NCBI GenBank assembly: GCA_900547855.1
Contig: URIK01000030.1
Coordinates: 1-15,206 of the forward strand
Direction of reading: 5' to 3'
Length of the DNA stretch: 15,206 bases
Origin: an uncultured Collinsella sp.
GTDB taxonomy: Bacteria > Actinomycetota > Coriobacteriia > Coriobacteriales > Coriobacteriaceae
Below are positions 6,846 through 14,356 of this stretch, piece by piece; position 1 is the stretch's first letter, and each line of letters opens with the position of its first letter. A program made the position numbers and the translations under genes. The notes under the pieces were generated by a model, which did not search any database, had not been told where the DNA came from, and worked only from the letters and a program-made list of their open reading frames with translations.

Positions 6846-9725
6846 ATGTCTGATTCTTCTATCGTTATTCGCGGCGCTCGTGAGCACAACCTCCGTGATA
6901 TCGATGTTTCCATTCCGCGTGACCAACTCGTGGTCATTACCGGTCTTTCTGGCTCGGGCAAGAGTTCGCTGGCATTTGACACTATCTATGCCGAGGGCCA
7001 GCGTCGATACGTCGAGAGTCTTTCGAGCTATGCGCGCCAGTTCTTGGGCCAGATGGACAAACCCGACTTGGATTCAATCGACGGCCTTTCGCCGGCGGTG
7101 TCGATTGACCAAAAGACGACGTCTAAAAACCCTCGCTCGACGGTCGGCACCGTAACCGAGATTTATGACTATCTGCGCCTGCTGTTCGCCCGTGTGGGCA
7201 CCCCGCACTGTCCCGAATGCGGCCGCGTCATTGAGCGTCAGACGACCGACCAGGTTGCCGACAAGGTCTTGGCGGCGGGGGAGGGCCGCCGCGCGTTTGT
7301 GCTGGCACCGGTGGTGCGCGGGCGAAAAGGCGAGTACACCAAACTGTTTGAGGACCTTCGCGCCGAGGGCTTTAGCCGCGTGCGTGTCGACGGTGAAGTG
7401 CGCTCGCTCGACGATCCGATCGATCTGGACAAGAAGTTCAAGCACGATATCGAGGTCGTGGTCGATCGCATCGTGATCCGTGAGAACTCTCTGGGCCGTA
7501 TCGCCGAGTCTGTTGAGCAGGCGACCGCGCTGGCCCACGGCAATGTAAACGTGTACATGCTGCCCGATCGTGATGCTCCCGAGGGGACCGAGGGCGAGCT
7601 GCTGGAGTATTCGTTGGCCTTGGCGTGCCCGGAGCATGGTCACTCCATTGACGATCTTCAGCCGCGTGATTTTTCGTTCAACGCTCCCTATGGCGCATGT
7701 CCTGAGTGCGACGGCCTGGGCTTTAAGAAAACCGTTGATGCCGAGGCGCTGATTGAGGACCCCTCGAAGTCCATTGCCGACGGAGTCTTTGGTAGCCTGT
7801 TTGGCAATTCGAACTACTATCCGCAGATTTTTGCTGCGGTCTGCAAACACTTTAAGGTGAGCGCCGATACGCCGTGGAAGGACTTGCCCCCTCGCGTGCG
7901 TCGTGCATTCTTGGATGGCCTGGGCGATACGAAGATCTCGGTCGACTACCAAAAGCTCGACGGACGTCGCAGCCAGTGGGATACCAAGTTTTCGGGCGTT
8001 CGCAACATCCTGTACGAACGCTATACAGAGACGACGAACGAGAACACCAAGGCGCGCCTGGAGAAGTACATTCGCGAGGAACCGTGCTCGAGCTGCCGCG
8101 GCGCTCGCCTGCGCCCTGAGATGCTTGCCGTCACCGTGGGCGGCAAGTCCATTTACGAGGTTTGTTGCCTGTCGTGCCGTGAGTCGCTCGAGTTTTTTGA
8201 GGGCCTGGAGCTCACCGAGCGCCAACAGTTTATCGGCGGGCGCATCGTCAAGGAAATCCTGGAGCGCTTGCGTTTTCTGGTCGATGTTGGGCTCGACTAT
8301 CTGACGCTCGATCGTGCCTCGGCGACGCTTTCCGGTGGCGAGGCGCAGCGTATTCGCCTGGCAACGCAGATCGGCGCGGGTCTCATGGGCGTGCTCTATA
8401 TTCTGGACGAGCCCTCGATCGGTCTTCATCAGCGTGACAACGAGCGCTTGATCAAGACGCTCGAGCGCCTGCGCGATATCGGCAATACCGTTATCGTCGT
8501 CGAACACGACGAGGATACAATCCGTGCCGCCGATTACGTGATCGACATGGGGCCCGGCGCCGGCGTCAACGGCGGACACGTAGTCGCGGCGGGAACGCCT
8601 GCCGATATCATGGCGTGTCCTGAGTCGATGACGGGCGCTTATCTGACCGGCAAACGAATGATCCGGGTGCCTGATGAACGGCGCAAGCCCGGTCGCGGCT
8701 GCCTTAAAATTACGGGCGCTCGAGCCAACAACCTCAAAAACGTTACCGCCAAGATCGAGTTTGGTACGCTTACGGTTGTTACCGGCGTGTCGGGATCGGG
8801 CAAGAGCTCCCTGGTTACCGACACCATTGCGCCTGCCCTTACGAATGCCATTCACCGCTCGACGCGCCCTGTGGGTCCGTATAAGAAAATCGAGGGCATT
8901 GAGTGTATCGATAAGGTTATCGATATCGACCAGTCGCCGATTGGCCGCACGCCGCGTTCCAACCCTGCTACCTATATCGGCCTGTGGGATGATCTTCGCG
9001 CGCTGTTTGCGAGTACGCCGGAGTCGAAGGCGCGCGGCTACTCGCCGGGTCGTTTCTCCTTTAATGTGAGTGGCGGACGCTGTGAGGCGTGCAAGGGCGA
9101 CGGACAGATCAAGATCGAGATGCACTTTCTTCCCGATATCTACGTTCCCTGCGAAGTTTGCGGCGGTAAACGCTACAACCGCGAGACACTCGAGGTCACC
9201 TACCGTGGCAAGACCATCTCGGACGTGCTCGACATGAGCGTCACCGAGGCACTGGCCTTCTTTGGGAATATCCCGCAGATTAAGCGCAAGCTCCAGACGC
9301 TGTACGATGTAGGCTTAGGATACGTGAGCCTGGGCCAGCCCGCCACGACGCTCTCGGGCGGCGAGGCGCAGCGTGTGAAGCTCGCCAAGGAGCTTCATCG
9401 ACGCCAGACGGGCAAGACGTTCTATATTTTGGACGAGCCGACGACCGGCCTTCATTTTGAGGACGTCCGCCAGCTGCTCGATGTGCTGCAGCGCTTGGTC
9501 GATGCGGGCAACACGGTGCTGGTGATTGAACACAACCTTGATGTCATCAAGGTTGCCGACCGCCTGATCGATATGGGTCCCGAGGGCGGTAACGGCGGCG
9601 GAACCGTCGTGGTTTCGGGTACACCGGAGCAGGTTGCGAACTGTCCGCAGAGTTATACGGGCAAGTTTTTGGCGCCGTTGCTCAGACGTGACCGGGAGCG
9701 CCAGGCTCAACTTGATGCTCAATAA
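6846..9725 (+). CDS. uvrA: UvrABC excinuclease subunit A
   Basis: A 959-residue dimeric ABC-type ATPase that scans DNA for lesions and loads UvrB. Two nucleotide-binding domains are complete. The first has Walker A GLSGSGKSS (33-41), signature LSGGEAQRIRL (from 495), Walker B ILDEPSIGLH and the His switch VEHDED. The second has Walker A GVSGSGKSS (from 647), signature LSGGEAQRVKL (from 836), ILDEPTTGLHFED and VIEHNLDV. Zinc-binding positions are visible. The first module has C261 and H264, then C285 and C288 (CPEH...CPEC), with His where E. coli has Cys. The second has C746, C749, C769 and C772. The length is normal for the family. The start is ATG at 6846, with AAGGAG at 6835-6840, 5 bases upstream. 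Longer in-frame extensions lack a ribosome binding site. It is transcribed alone, ending at a hairpin at 9746-9776. Confidence 0.98.
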   Translation: MSDSSIVIRGAREHNLRDIDVSIPRDQLVVITGLSGSGKSSLAFDTIYAEGQRRYVESLSSYARQFLGQMDKPDLDSIDGLSPAVSIDQKTTSKNPRSTVGTVTEIYDYLRLLFARVGTPHCPECGRVIERQTTDQVADKVLAAGEGRRAFVLAPVVRGRKGEYTKLFEDLRAEGFSRVRVDGEVRSLDDPIDLDKKFKHDIEVVVDRIVIRENSLGRIAESVEQATALAHGNVNVYMLPDRDAPEGTEGELLEYSLALACPEHGHSIDDLQPRDFSFNAPYGACPECDGLGFKKTVDAEALIEDPSKSIADGVFGSLFGNSNYYPQIFAAVCKHFKVSADTPWKDLPPRVRRAFLDGLGDTKISVDYQKLDGRRSQWDTKFSGVRNILYERYTETTNENTKARLEKYIREEPCSSCRGARLRPEMLAVTVGGKSIYEVCCLSCRESLEFFEGLELTERQQFIGGRIVKEILERLRFLVDVGLDYLTLDRASATLSGGEAQRIRLATQIGAGLMGVLYILDEPSIGLHQRDNERLIKTLERLRDIGNTVIVVEHDEDTIRAADYVIDMGPGAGVNGGHVVAAGTPADIMACPESMTGAYLTGKRMIRVPDERRKPGRGCLKITGARANNLKNVTAKIEFGTLTVVTGVSGSGKSSLVTDTIAPALTNAIHRSTRPVGPYKKIEGIECIDKVIDIDQSPIGRTPRSNPATYIGLWDDLRALFASTPESKARGYSPGRFSFNVSGGRCEACKGDGQIKIEMHFLPDIYVPCEVCGGKRYNRETLEVTYRGKTISDVLDMSVTEALAFFGNIPQIKRKLQTLYDVGLGYVSLGQPATTLSGGEAQRVKLAKELHRRQTGKTFYILDEPTTGLHFEDVRQLLDVLQRLVDAGNTVLVIEHNLDVIKVADRLIDMGPEGGNGGGTVVVSGTPEQVANCPQSYTGKFLAPLLRRDRERQAQLDAQ

Positions 9726-9745
9726 ATAGGCGATTCAGTTTATGG

Positions 9746-9781
9746 GCGCCATCGACTCCTTGTGATTCGATGGCGCTTGCT
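9746..9781 (+). terminator. Hairpin after uvrA, probable terminator with weak T tract
   Basis: A perfect 10-bp stem (9746-9755 with 9767-9776, GCGCCATCGA/TCGATGGCGC) with an 11-base loop lies 20 bases after the uvrA stop. It is followed only by TTGCT, so intrinsic termination may be inefficient or may need a factor. The next promoter-like sequence starts just downstream, which supports a transcript boundary here. Confidence 0.55.
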
Positions 9782-9789
9782 ATGCCGAA

Positions 9790-9820
9790 GTGACGTATGT
9801 AGTCGAATTGGACATATACT
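9790..9820 (+). promoter_or_regulatory. Possible promoter of ybaK-murJ-uvrC
   Basis: TATACT (9815-9820) matches 5 of 6 bases of a -10 box and stands out in a GC-rich region. The nearest -35-like match, GTGACG (9790-9795), is 19 bases upstream, longer than the usual 17. A start near 9827 would leave a leader of about 30 bases before the ybaK ATG at 9858. Confidence 0.4.
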
Positions 9821-9857
9821 TAATCCTTGCGTCCGAATGCGAGGGAAAGGATATGTC

Positions 9858-10358
9858 ATGGCAAAGGCTGTAAAGACGCCAAAAACCAATGCGATGCGCG
9901 AGCTGGAAAGCGCCGGCATTTCCTATGTTCTACATACGTACGAAGACGATGGTGATGAGTCGGTGGGCCTGGGGGTCGCGATTTCGGAGCAGCTTGGCGA
10001 GGAGCCCGGTCAAGGATTTAAGACTTTGGTCTGCGCAACACCGTCCAACGACTATGTCGTGTGCTGCATCCCTGTTGCCGACGAGCTCGATCTAAAGTCC
10101 GCCGCGCGTGCCGCGGGGGAGAAGTCCTTGGCCATGATGCATGTGAAGGATTTGCTTGCGGCGACTGGCTACGTTCGCGGCGGCTGCAGCCCGGTCGGTA
10201 TGAAAAAACGCTACCGAACGCTCATTGATGAGACATGCGTCCTTTGGGATACCATTTTTATTTCGGGAGGCAAGCGTGGTTATCAGCTCGAGCTTGCGCC
10301 CGATGATTTGATTGCATTTTGCGGGGCGACGGTTGCCGCGATTACGAGAGAGGACTGA
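9858..10358 (+). CDS. ybaK: Cys-tRNA(Pro) deacylase, YbaK/EbsC family
   Basis: A 166-residue protein of the YbaK trans-editing family, which hydrolyses Cys wrongly charged on tRNA(Pro). Normal family length is about 155-165. Hallmarks are the early segment MAKAVKTPKTNAMRELESAGISY, the conserved lysine in GFKTLV (K55) that is essential in characterised homologues, and the glycine loop GGCSPVG (108-114) that shapes the substrate pocket. The start is ATG at 9858, with AAAGGA 6 bases upstream. An in-frame extension to 9762 crosses the predicted promoter and is rejected. The stop lies 3 bases before the murJ start, so the two genes are likely cotranscribed. The operon pairing with murJ does not explain its role by itself. 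Confidence 0.93.
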   Translation: MAKAVKTPKTNAMRELESAGISYVLHTYEDDGDESVGLGVAISEQLGEEPGQGFKTLVCATPSNDYVVCCIPVADELDLKSAARAAGEKSLAMMHVKDLLAATGYVRGGCSPVGMKKRYRTLIDETCVLWDTIFISGGKRGYQLELAPDDLIAFCGATVAAITRED

Positions 10359-10361
10359 GCG

Positions 10362-12044
10362 ATGCCGCAGGAAGAATTGAAGCGCGGAGCTCATTTTGCA
10401 AAAGAATCTGCGCCTCAGACACCCTCGTCCGAAGCTTCTTCGTCGCGAGATGACACTGACGACATGGGCTCGTCGGACTACTCCACGGTTGGTCGTTCCG
10501 CCGGGCTTATGACCATCCTGACCATCGTGTCTCGCGTCACCGGTTTTATCCGCACGTGGGCAATGGCGGCCGCTATCGGCATGTCGCTACTCTCGTCCTC
10601 CTATCAGGTCGCCAACAACCTGCCCAATATGCTCTACGAACTCGTGATGGGCGGCATGCTCGTGACGGCGTTTTTGCCCGTGTACATGGGCGTGAGGCGT
10701 GAGCAGGGTCGCGAGGCCTCGAACGAGTACGTGGGCAACCTGCTCGGCATTCTGCTTTTGGTGCTGGGTGGCATTTCGTTGCTGGGGACCGTGTTCGCCC
10801 CGGGCTTTATCTGGACGCAATCGTTCCTTTCGGGTGACGGCGGCAGCATGGATACCGCTGCGTTCATGTTCCGTTTCTTTGCCATCCAGATTCTGTTTTA
10901 TGGTTTGGGCTCGGTGTTTTCGGGCGTTCTCAACGCACACCGCGACTACTTCTGGTCGACGTTTGCTCCGGTCCTCAACAATGTGATCGTCATTGCGAGC
11001 TTTATGGGTTTTGCGCCCGTGTCCGCACAGTTTGGCGAACGTGCCGGCATCATCTTGATTGCGGCCGGTACGACCCTCGGTGTCTTTGTTCAGATGGCAT
11101 GTCAGATCCCTGCGCTTGGCAAGCACGGCGTGCATCCCCATATCCATATCGACTTTAAGGACCCCGCGCTGCGCCAGACGATTGCGCTCGGTATCCCGAC
11201 GCTGCTCGCCACGGTGTGCATGTTTGTCTCGACTTCTATCACCAACGCTGCCGCGCTGGTGGTCCAGCCCGAGACTGGTCCTTCCGTCATCGCCTATGCG
11301 CGCCTGTGGTACACGCTGCCCTACGCGCTGATTGCCGCCTCGCTTTCGACGGCGCTCTATACCGAGCTCTCTCACGACGCACAGGAGAAGGATTACGACA
11401 GCGTTCGCACGGGCATTTCGCGTGGCGTCGCCCAGATGCTGTTCTTCCTGATTCCGTTCGCGCTGTACCTGATTGTCTTCGCGCGTCCGCTCAACATGAT
11501 TTACTGTGCCGGCAAGTTTGATGAGTCCGGCGTGGCGCTGGTGTCCGAGTTCCTTGTCTACCTGGCGTTCTCGCTGCCGCTCTACGGCGTGGTCGTGTTG
11601 ATGCAGAAGAGCTTCTCTGCCTTGCTCGACATGAAGCCCTATAGCCGCTATTGCCTGTATTCCGCCATCGGCCAGGCCGGCTCGGTTCTGCTGTTTGGCG
11701 TTGTGCTGGGCTTCGGTATGCCGGCAATCGCGCTTTCGTATGTCGTCGACTACGTGATCTTGGTCGGTTGTTCGCTGTGGTGGCTGCGTCGTCGTCTGCG
11801 TGGTCTTCAGGTCAAATCTATCCTGCATGGCGGTTTCTTTGGCCTTTTGCTCGGTGGCCTGGGTGCTGCCGCAGGCGCCGGCGTCATGTGGGCGCTTGAG
11901 CACTTTGTCGGCGCACTTGGCGGCTCGATTCTGATTACTCTTGGCTACGTTTGCGTTGCCGGTGTCGTCTCGCTTGCTGTTACCTTTGGCCTTGCCGTCG
12001 TCCTTAAGATGCCCGAGGTCTCGGCGTTGCTTCGTCGCAAGTAG
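10362..12044 (+). CDS. murJ: Lipid II flippase MurJ (MviN family)
   Basis: A 560-residue polytopic membrane protein of the MOP superfamily that moves lipid II across the membrane for peptidoglycan synthesis. After a hydrophilic N-terminal tail of about 45 residues rich in Ser, Asp and Glu, the conserved first segments read AGLMTILTIVSRVTGFIRTW and then NNLPNMLYELVMGGMLVTAFLPVY, typical of MurJ. The rest contains the many regularly spaced hydrophobic helices expected (about 14), and the length fits. The start is ATG at 10362, 3 bases after the ybaK stop, with GAGAGGA upstream. A later ATG at 10464 would remove most of the tail but has no ribosome binding site. The TAG stop directly abuts the GTG start of uvrC, so translation is probably coupled. 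Confidence 0.94.
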   Translation: MPQEELKRGAHFAKESAPQTPSSEASSSRDDTDDMGSSDYSTVGRSAGLMTILTIVSRVTGFIRTWAMAAAIGMSLLSSSYQVANNLPNMLYELVMGGMLVTAFLPVYMGVRREQGREASNEYVGNLLGILLLVLGGISLLGTVFAPGFIWTQSFLSGDGGSMDTAAFMFRFFAIQILFYGLGSVFSGVLNAHRDYFWSTFAPVLNNVIVIASFMGFAPVSAQFGERAGIILIAAGTTLGVFVQMACQIPALGKHGVHPHIHIDFKDPALRQTIALGIPTLLATVCMFVSTSITNAAALVVQPETGPSVIAYARLWYTLPYALIAASLSTALYTELSHDAQEKDYDSVRTGISRGVAQMLFFLIPFALYLIVFARPLNMIYCAGKFDESGVALVSEFLVYLAFSLPLYGVVVLMQKSFSALLDMKPYSRYCLYSAIGQAGSVLLFGVVLGFGMPAIALSYVVDYVILVGCSLWWLRRRLRGLQVKSILHGGFFGLLLGGLGAAAGAGVMWALEHFVGALGGSILITLGYVCVAGVVSLAVTFGLAVVLKMPEVSALLRRK

Positions 12045-13991
12045 GTGCGTGTGGCCGGTCACGACAACATTCCAACACTCGCCGAGCAGGTTTCGCGCGT
12101 TCCCACGCAGCCCGGATGCTACCTTTGGAAGGATGCCAAGGGCGATGTCATCTACGTTGGCAAGGCGAAAAACCTGCGTTCCCGTATGCGCCAGTACGTG
12201 ACGCTGCAGGATGAGCGTCAAAAGATCCCGCTGATGATGCAGCTGGTGGCGAGCTTTGACTACATCGTTGTCGAAACCGAGCATGAGGCGCTTGTACTCG
12301 AGCGCAACCTGATCGGCCAGTACCATCCGTACTTTAACGTCGACCTCAAGGATGACAAGAGCTACCCCTTTATCGCCATTACAAAGGGCGACCTGTATCC
12401 CGCTATCAAATACACGCGTGAGCGTCATAAGCCGGGAACGCGCTATTTTGGACCCTATACCGATAGCCGTGCGGCACGTGAGACGATAGATACGCTGCGC
12501 AAGGTTATCCCCATCTGCTCTGCATCCTGTGCGGAGTGGCGTCGTTGTCGCCGTATCATCGAGTCCCACAAGGGCGAGGAAGACATCGTCAATATGATTT
12601 GCGCACAAAACGGGCGTCCCTGCTTCGACTACCATGTCGGGCGCGGGCCGGGTGCGTGTGTCGGCGCGATTTCCCCGGCAGACTATGCCAAGAACGTCAA
12701 GCGTGTCGAGCGCTTTTTGTCGGGCCATCGCAAGGATGTCGTCGACGGGCTGACTTCCGAGATGGCGGATGCCGCCGAGGCACTCGATTTTGAGCGCGCG
12801 GCACGCGTCAAGCGTCGTTTGGAGGTCATCAGGCGTCTGGACGACCGTCAGCAAGTCGTTTTTCCCTCCAGTGTCGATATCGATGTCATCGGTTTCTACC
12901 GCGAGGAGACCATCTCTGCCGCTTGCGTCTTTGTCGTGCGTGAGGGCCGAACAGTTCGCACCTGCGAGTTCATTCTCGACAAGGGTCTTGATGTTGACGA
13001 GGAAGAGCTCCAGTCGGGCTTTCTTAAGCGCTATTACGACGAGACGGCTGATATTCCAGCTGAGATAAACCTCTCTGTCGAGCTTGAGGATGCGGAGGCG
13101 CTGGGGGAGTGGCTTGCGGGCAAGCGCGAGCGTTCCTGCCATCTCCATAGGCCGCAGCGTGGCGAAAAGCACCGTTTGCTCGATATGGCATCCAAAAATG
13201 CGCGCCATGCCCTCATGCGCTACATGATGCGAACGGGGTACGCTGACGACCGCACCAATCAAGCGCTCCTGGAGCTCGAAAGCGCGCTGGCGCTGCCGGC
13301 GCCGCCGATGCGTATCGAGTGCTTCGATATCTCGACGCTGCACGGAACCTTTACCGTCGCCTCGATGGTGGTGTTTACCAACGGGCGCGCTGACAAGAGC
13401 CAGTACCGTCGTTTTAAAATTCAGGCCGAATTGGACGAGGCAAACGACTTCGTGTCGATGTCCGAGGTTTTGGGACGACGCTATGCTCCCGAGCGCATGA
13501 CCGACGAGCGCTTTGGCTCGCGCCCCGATTTGCTCGTTGTCGATGGCGGTAAGCCGCAGCTGACCGCTGCGATCAAGCAACTTGAGGCTCTTGGGCTCGA
13601 TATACCAGTTTGTGGCTTGGCAAAGGCCGATGAGGAGGTTTTCGTGCCTTGGGACGAGACTCCCGTCGTGCTTCCGACCGGGTCCGCGTCGCTCTATCTA
13701 ATTAAACAGGTGCGCGATGAATCGCACCGTTTTGCAATCACGTTCCATCGTGAGTTGCGTGATAAAGCCATGACGGTTTCGGTACTCGATGACGTTCCAG
13801 GCGTGGGACCCACCAGAAAACGTGCCCTTATGCGCCATTTTGGCTCGATGAAGCGTTTGCGCGCGGCGAGCGAGCAAGAGATCGCGGAAGTTCGCGGCAT
13901 ACCCGCCGATGTTGCCAAGGCGGTCCACGAGGCGCTCGTTGCGTGGAATGCCGAGCGCGCCGAGGCGGCGGCTGGCCATTCCGATAGCTAA
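12045..13991 (+). CDS. uvrC: UvrABC excinuclease subunit C
   Basis: A 648-residue dual nuclease that makes both incisions in nucleotide excision repair. Domains in order are: a GIY-YIG nuclease at about 15-95 (PGCYLWKDAKGDVIYVGKAKNLRSRMRQY); a cysteine region at about 158-205; a UVR motif that binds UvrB at about 240-270 (SEMADAAEALDFERAARVKRRL); an RNase H-like nuclease with D428 (IECFDISTLHGT) and D500 (LLVVDGGKPQL); and a C-terminal helix-hairpin-helix pair (LDDVPGVGPTRKRALMRHFGSMKRLRAAS...IAEVRGIPADVAKAV). The cysteine region is unusual: C193 and C205 are kept, but the usual GRC cysteine is G201, and extra cysteines (C158, C162, C168, C186) sit in an apparent insertion. The start is GTG at 12045, touching the murJ stop. 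A GTG at 12051 is possible. Neither has a strong ribosome binding site. Confidence 0.97.
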   Translation: MRVAGHDNIPTLAEQVSRVPTQPGCYLWKDAKGDVIYVGKAKNLRSRMRQYVTLQDERQKIPLMMQLVASFDYIVVETEHEALVLERNLIGQYHPYFNVDLKDDKSYPFIAITKGDLYPAIKYTRERHKPGTRYFGPYTDSRAARETIDTLRKVIPICSASCAEWRRCRRIIESHKGEEDIVNMICAQNGRPCFDYHVGRGPGACVGAISPADYAKNVKRVERFLSGHRKDVVDGLTSEMADAAEALDFERAARVKRRLEVIRRLDDRQQVVFPSSVDIDVIGFYREETISAACVFVVREGRTVRTCEFILDKGLDVDEEELQSGFLKRYYDETADIPAEINLSVELEDAEALGEWLAGKRERSCHLHRPQRGEKHRLLDMASKNARHALMRYMMRTGYADDRTNQALLELESALALPAPPMRIECFDISTLHGTFTVASMVVFTNGRADKSQYRRFKIQAELDEANDFVSMSEVLGRRYAPERMTDERFGSRPDLLVVDGGKPQLTAAIKQLEALGLDIPVCGLAKADEEVFVPWDETPVVLPTGSASLYLIKQVRDESHRFAITFHRELRDKAMTVSVLDDVPGVGPTRKRALMRHFGSMKRLRAASEQEIAEVRGIPADVAKAVHEALVAWNAERAEAAAGHSDS

Positions 13992-14091
13992 ACACGAGCC
14001 TAAACTACTGATATACATGATTGCGTGATTTTCAACCATTTATTTCGCCATGATTGCCTGCTGGTTTCGGGTTTTATTAACGCTAAAACGT

Positions 14092-14124
14092 TTGACTAGT
14101 CATGGTGAACAACCCTGCTATCCT
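14092..14124 (+). promoter_or_regulatory. Possible promoter with overlapping palindromes, upstream of the transporter gene
   Basis: TTGACT (14092-14097) is a 5 of 6 match to a -35 box. TGCTATCCT (14116-14124) resembles an extended -10, but the spacing is 21 bases, so the two may not act together. A perfect 10-bp palindrome TGACTAGTCA (14093-14102) overlaps the -35. AAACGTTT (14086-14093), with a central CG as in many LacI-family operators, lies just upstream. An 8-bp hairpin with one bulge (14110-14118 with 14125-14132) encloses the -10 candidate. Start near 14131 would place the three-way-junction element in the leader RNA. Confidence 0.38.
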
Positions 14125-14151
14125 GCGGGTTGACGAAGACTGATATCTCAC

Positions 14152-14246
14152 CTCGCCGATACATACTGTCTGGCGAATCGTTTGTCAACGAATTCGGTGA
14201 ACGGTAGTAAATACCGTTCAAGCGGATGTATGTATCGGTCGCCGAG
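14152..14246 (+). promoter_or_regulatory. Structured leader element: three-way junction of perfect inverted repeats
   Basis: The closing stem is an 11-bp perfect inverted repeat (14156-14166 CCGATACATAC with 14228-14238 GTATGTATCGG). It can be extended by CTCG/CGAG (14152-14155 with 14243-14246) across a 4-base bulge. Inside are two hairpins. The first is a 9-bp stem with one bulged A (14174-14182 with 14187-14196, loop TGTC). The second is a perfect 9-bp stem (14198-14206 TGAACGGTA with 14212-14220 TACCGTTCA, loop GTAAA). Joining segments are 7, 1 and 7 bases. It ends 110 bases before the start of the substrate-binding protein gene. I do not recognise it as purine, TPP, c-di-GMP, T-box or hammerhead. 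It could be a riboswitch-like leader, a small RNA, or a cluster of DNA operators. Confidence 0.6.
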
Positions 14247-14303
14247 CGCGGCACCTCAGTTGGGTTCGTCGGTAGGTAAGGTATATATCGTCCGCAAGTT
14301 GCG

Positions 14304-14327
14304 CGGGGGCAAGTCTAGGTGCTCCCG
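14304..14327 (+). repeat. Hairpin just upstream of the transporter gene ribosome binding site
   Basis: An 8-bp stem (CGGGGGCA 14304-14311 with TGCTCCCG 14320-14327, one G-U pair) with an 8-base loop ends 19 bases before AGGAG. No T run follows, so it is not an ordinary terminator. It may affect ribosome access or message stability. Confidence 0.5.
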
Positions 14328-14356
14328 AGTAAGATTCTCTATTGATAGGAGAAGAC

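Larger units (their letters stand above)
13992..14356 (+). other. 365-base non-coding region upstream of the transporter gene
   Basis: No plausible gene is visible on either strand. The first 80 bases are relatively AT-rich and hold a 6-bp hairpin (14071-14076 with 14084-14089) but no clear terminator for uvrC. A promoter-like and palindrome-rich segment follows (14084-14132). Next come a three-way-junction inverted-repeat element (14152-14246), an 11-bp DNA palindrome CGCAAGTTGCG (14293-14303), a hairpin (14304-14327), and the ribosome binding site AGGAG at 14347-14351. Confidence 0.8.

Noticed and set aside
7074..9125. Open frame of 683 codons on the minus strand inside uvrA
   Set aside because: It is antisense to the conserved UvrA domains, with Arg/Ala/Leu-rich composition typical of a shadow frame and no motif.
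10587..13580. Very long open frame (997 codons) on the minus strand across murJ and uvrC
   Set aside because: It lies antisense to two clearly conserved genes, crosses their junction and shows no recognisable domain. It has the low-complexity basic composition expected from the complement of a GC-rich coding frame.
14156..14238. Hammerhead ribozyme or purine riboswitch reading of the three-way junction
   Set aside because: The CUGAUGA and GAAA core of the hammerhead is absent. The junction and loop sequences do not match the purine aptamer.
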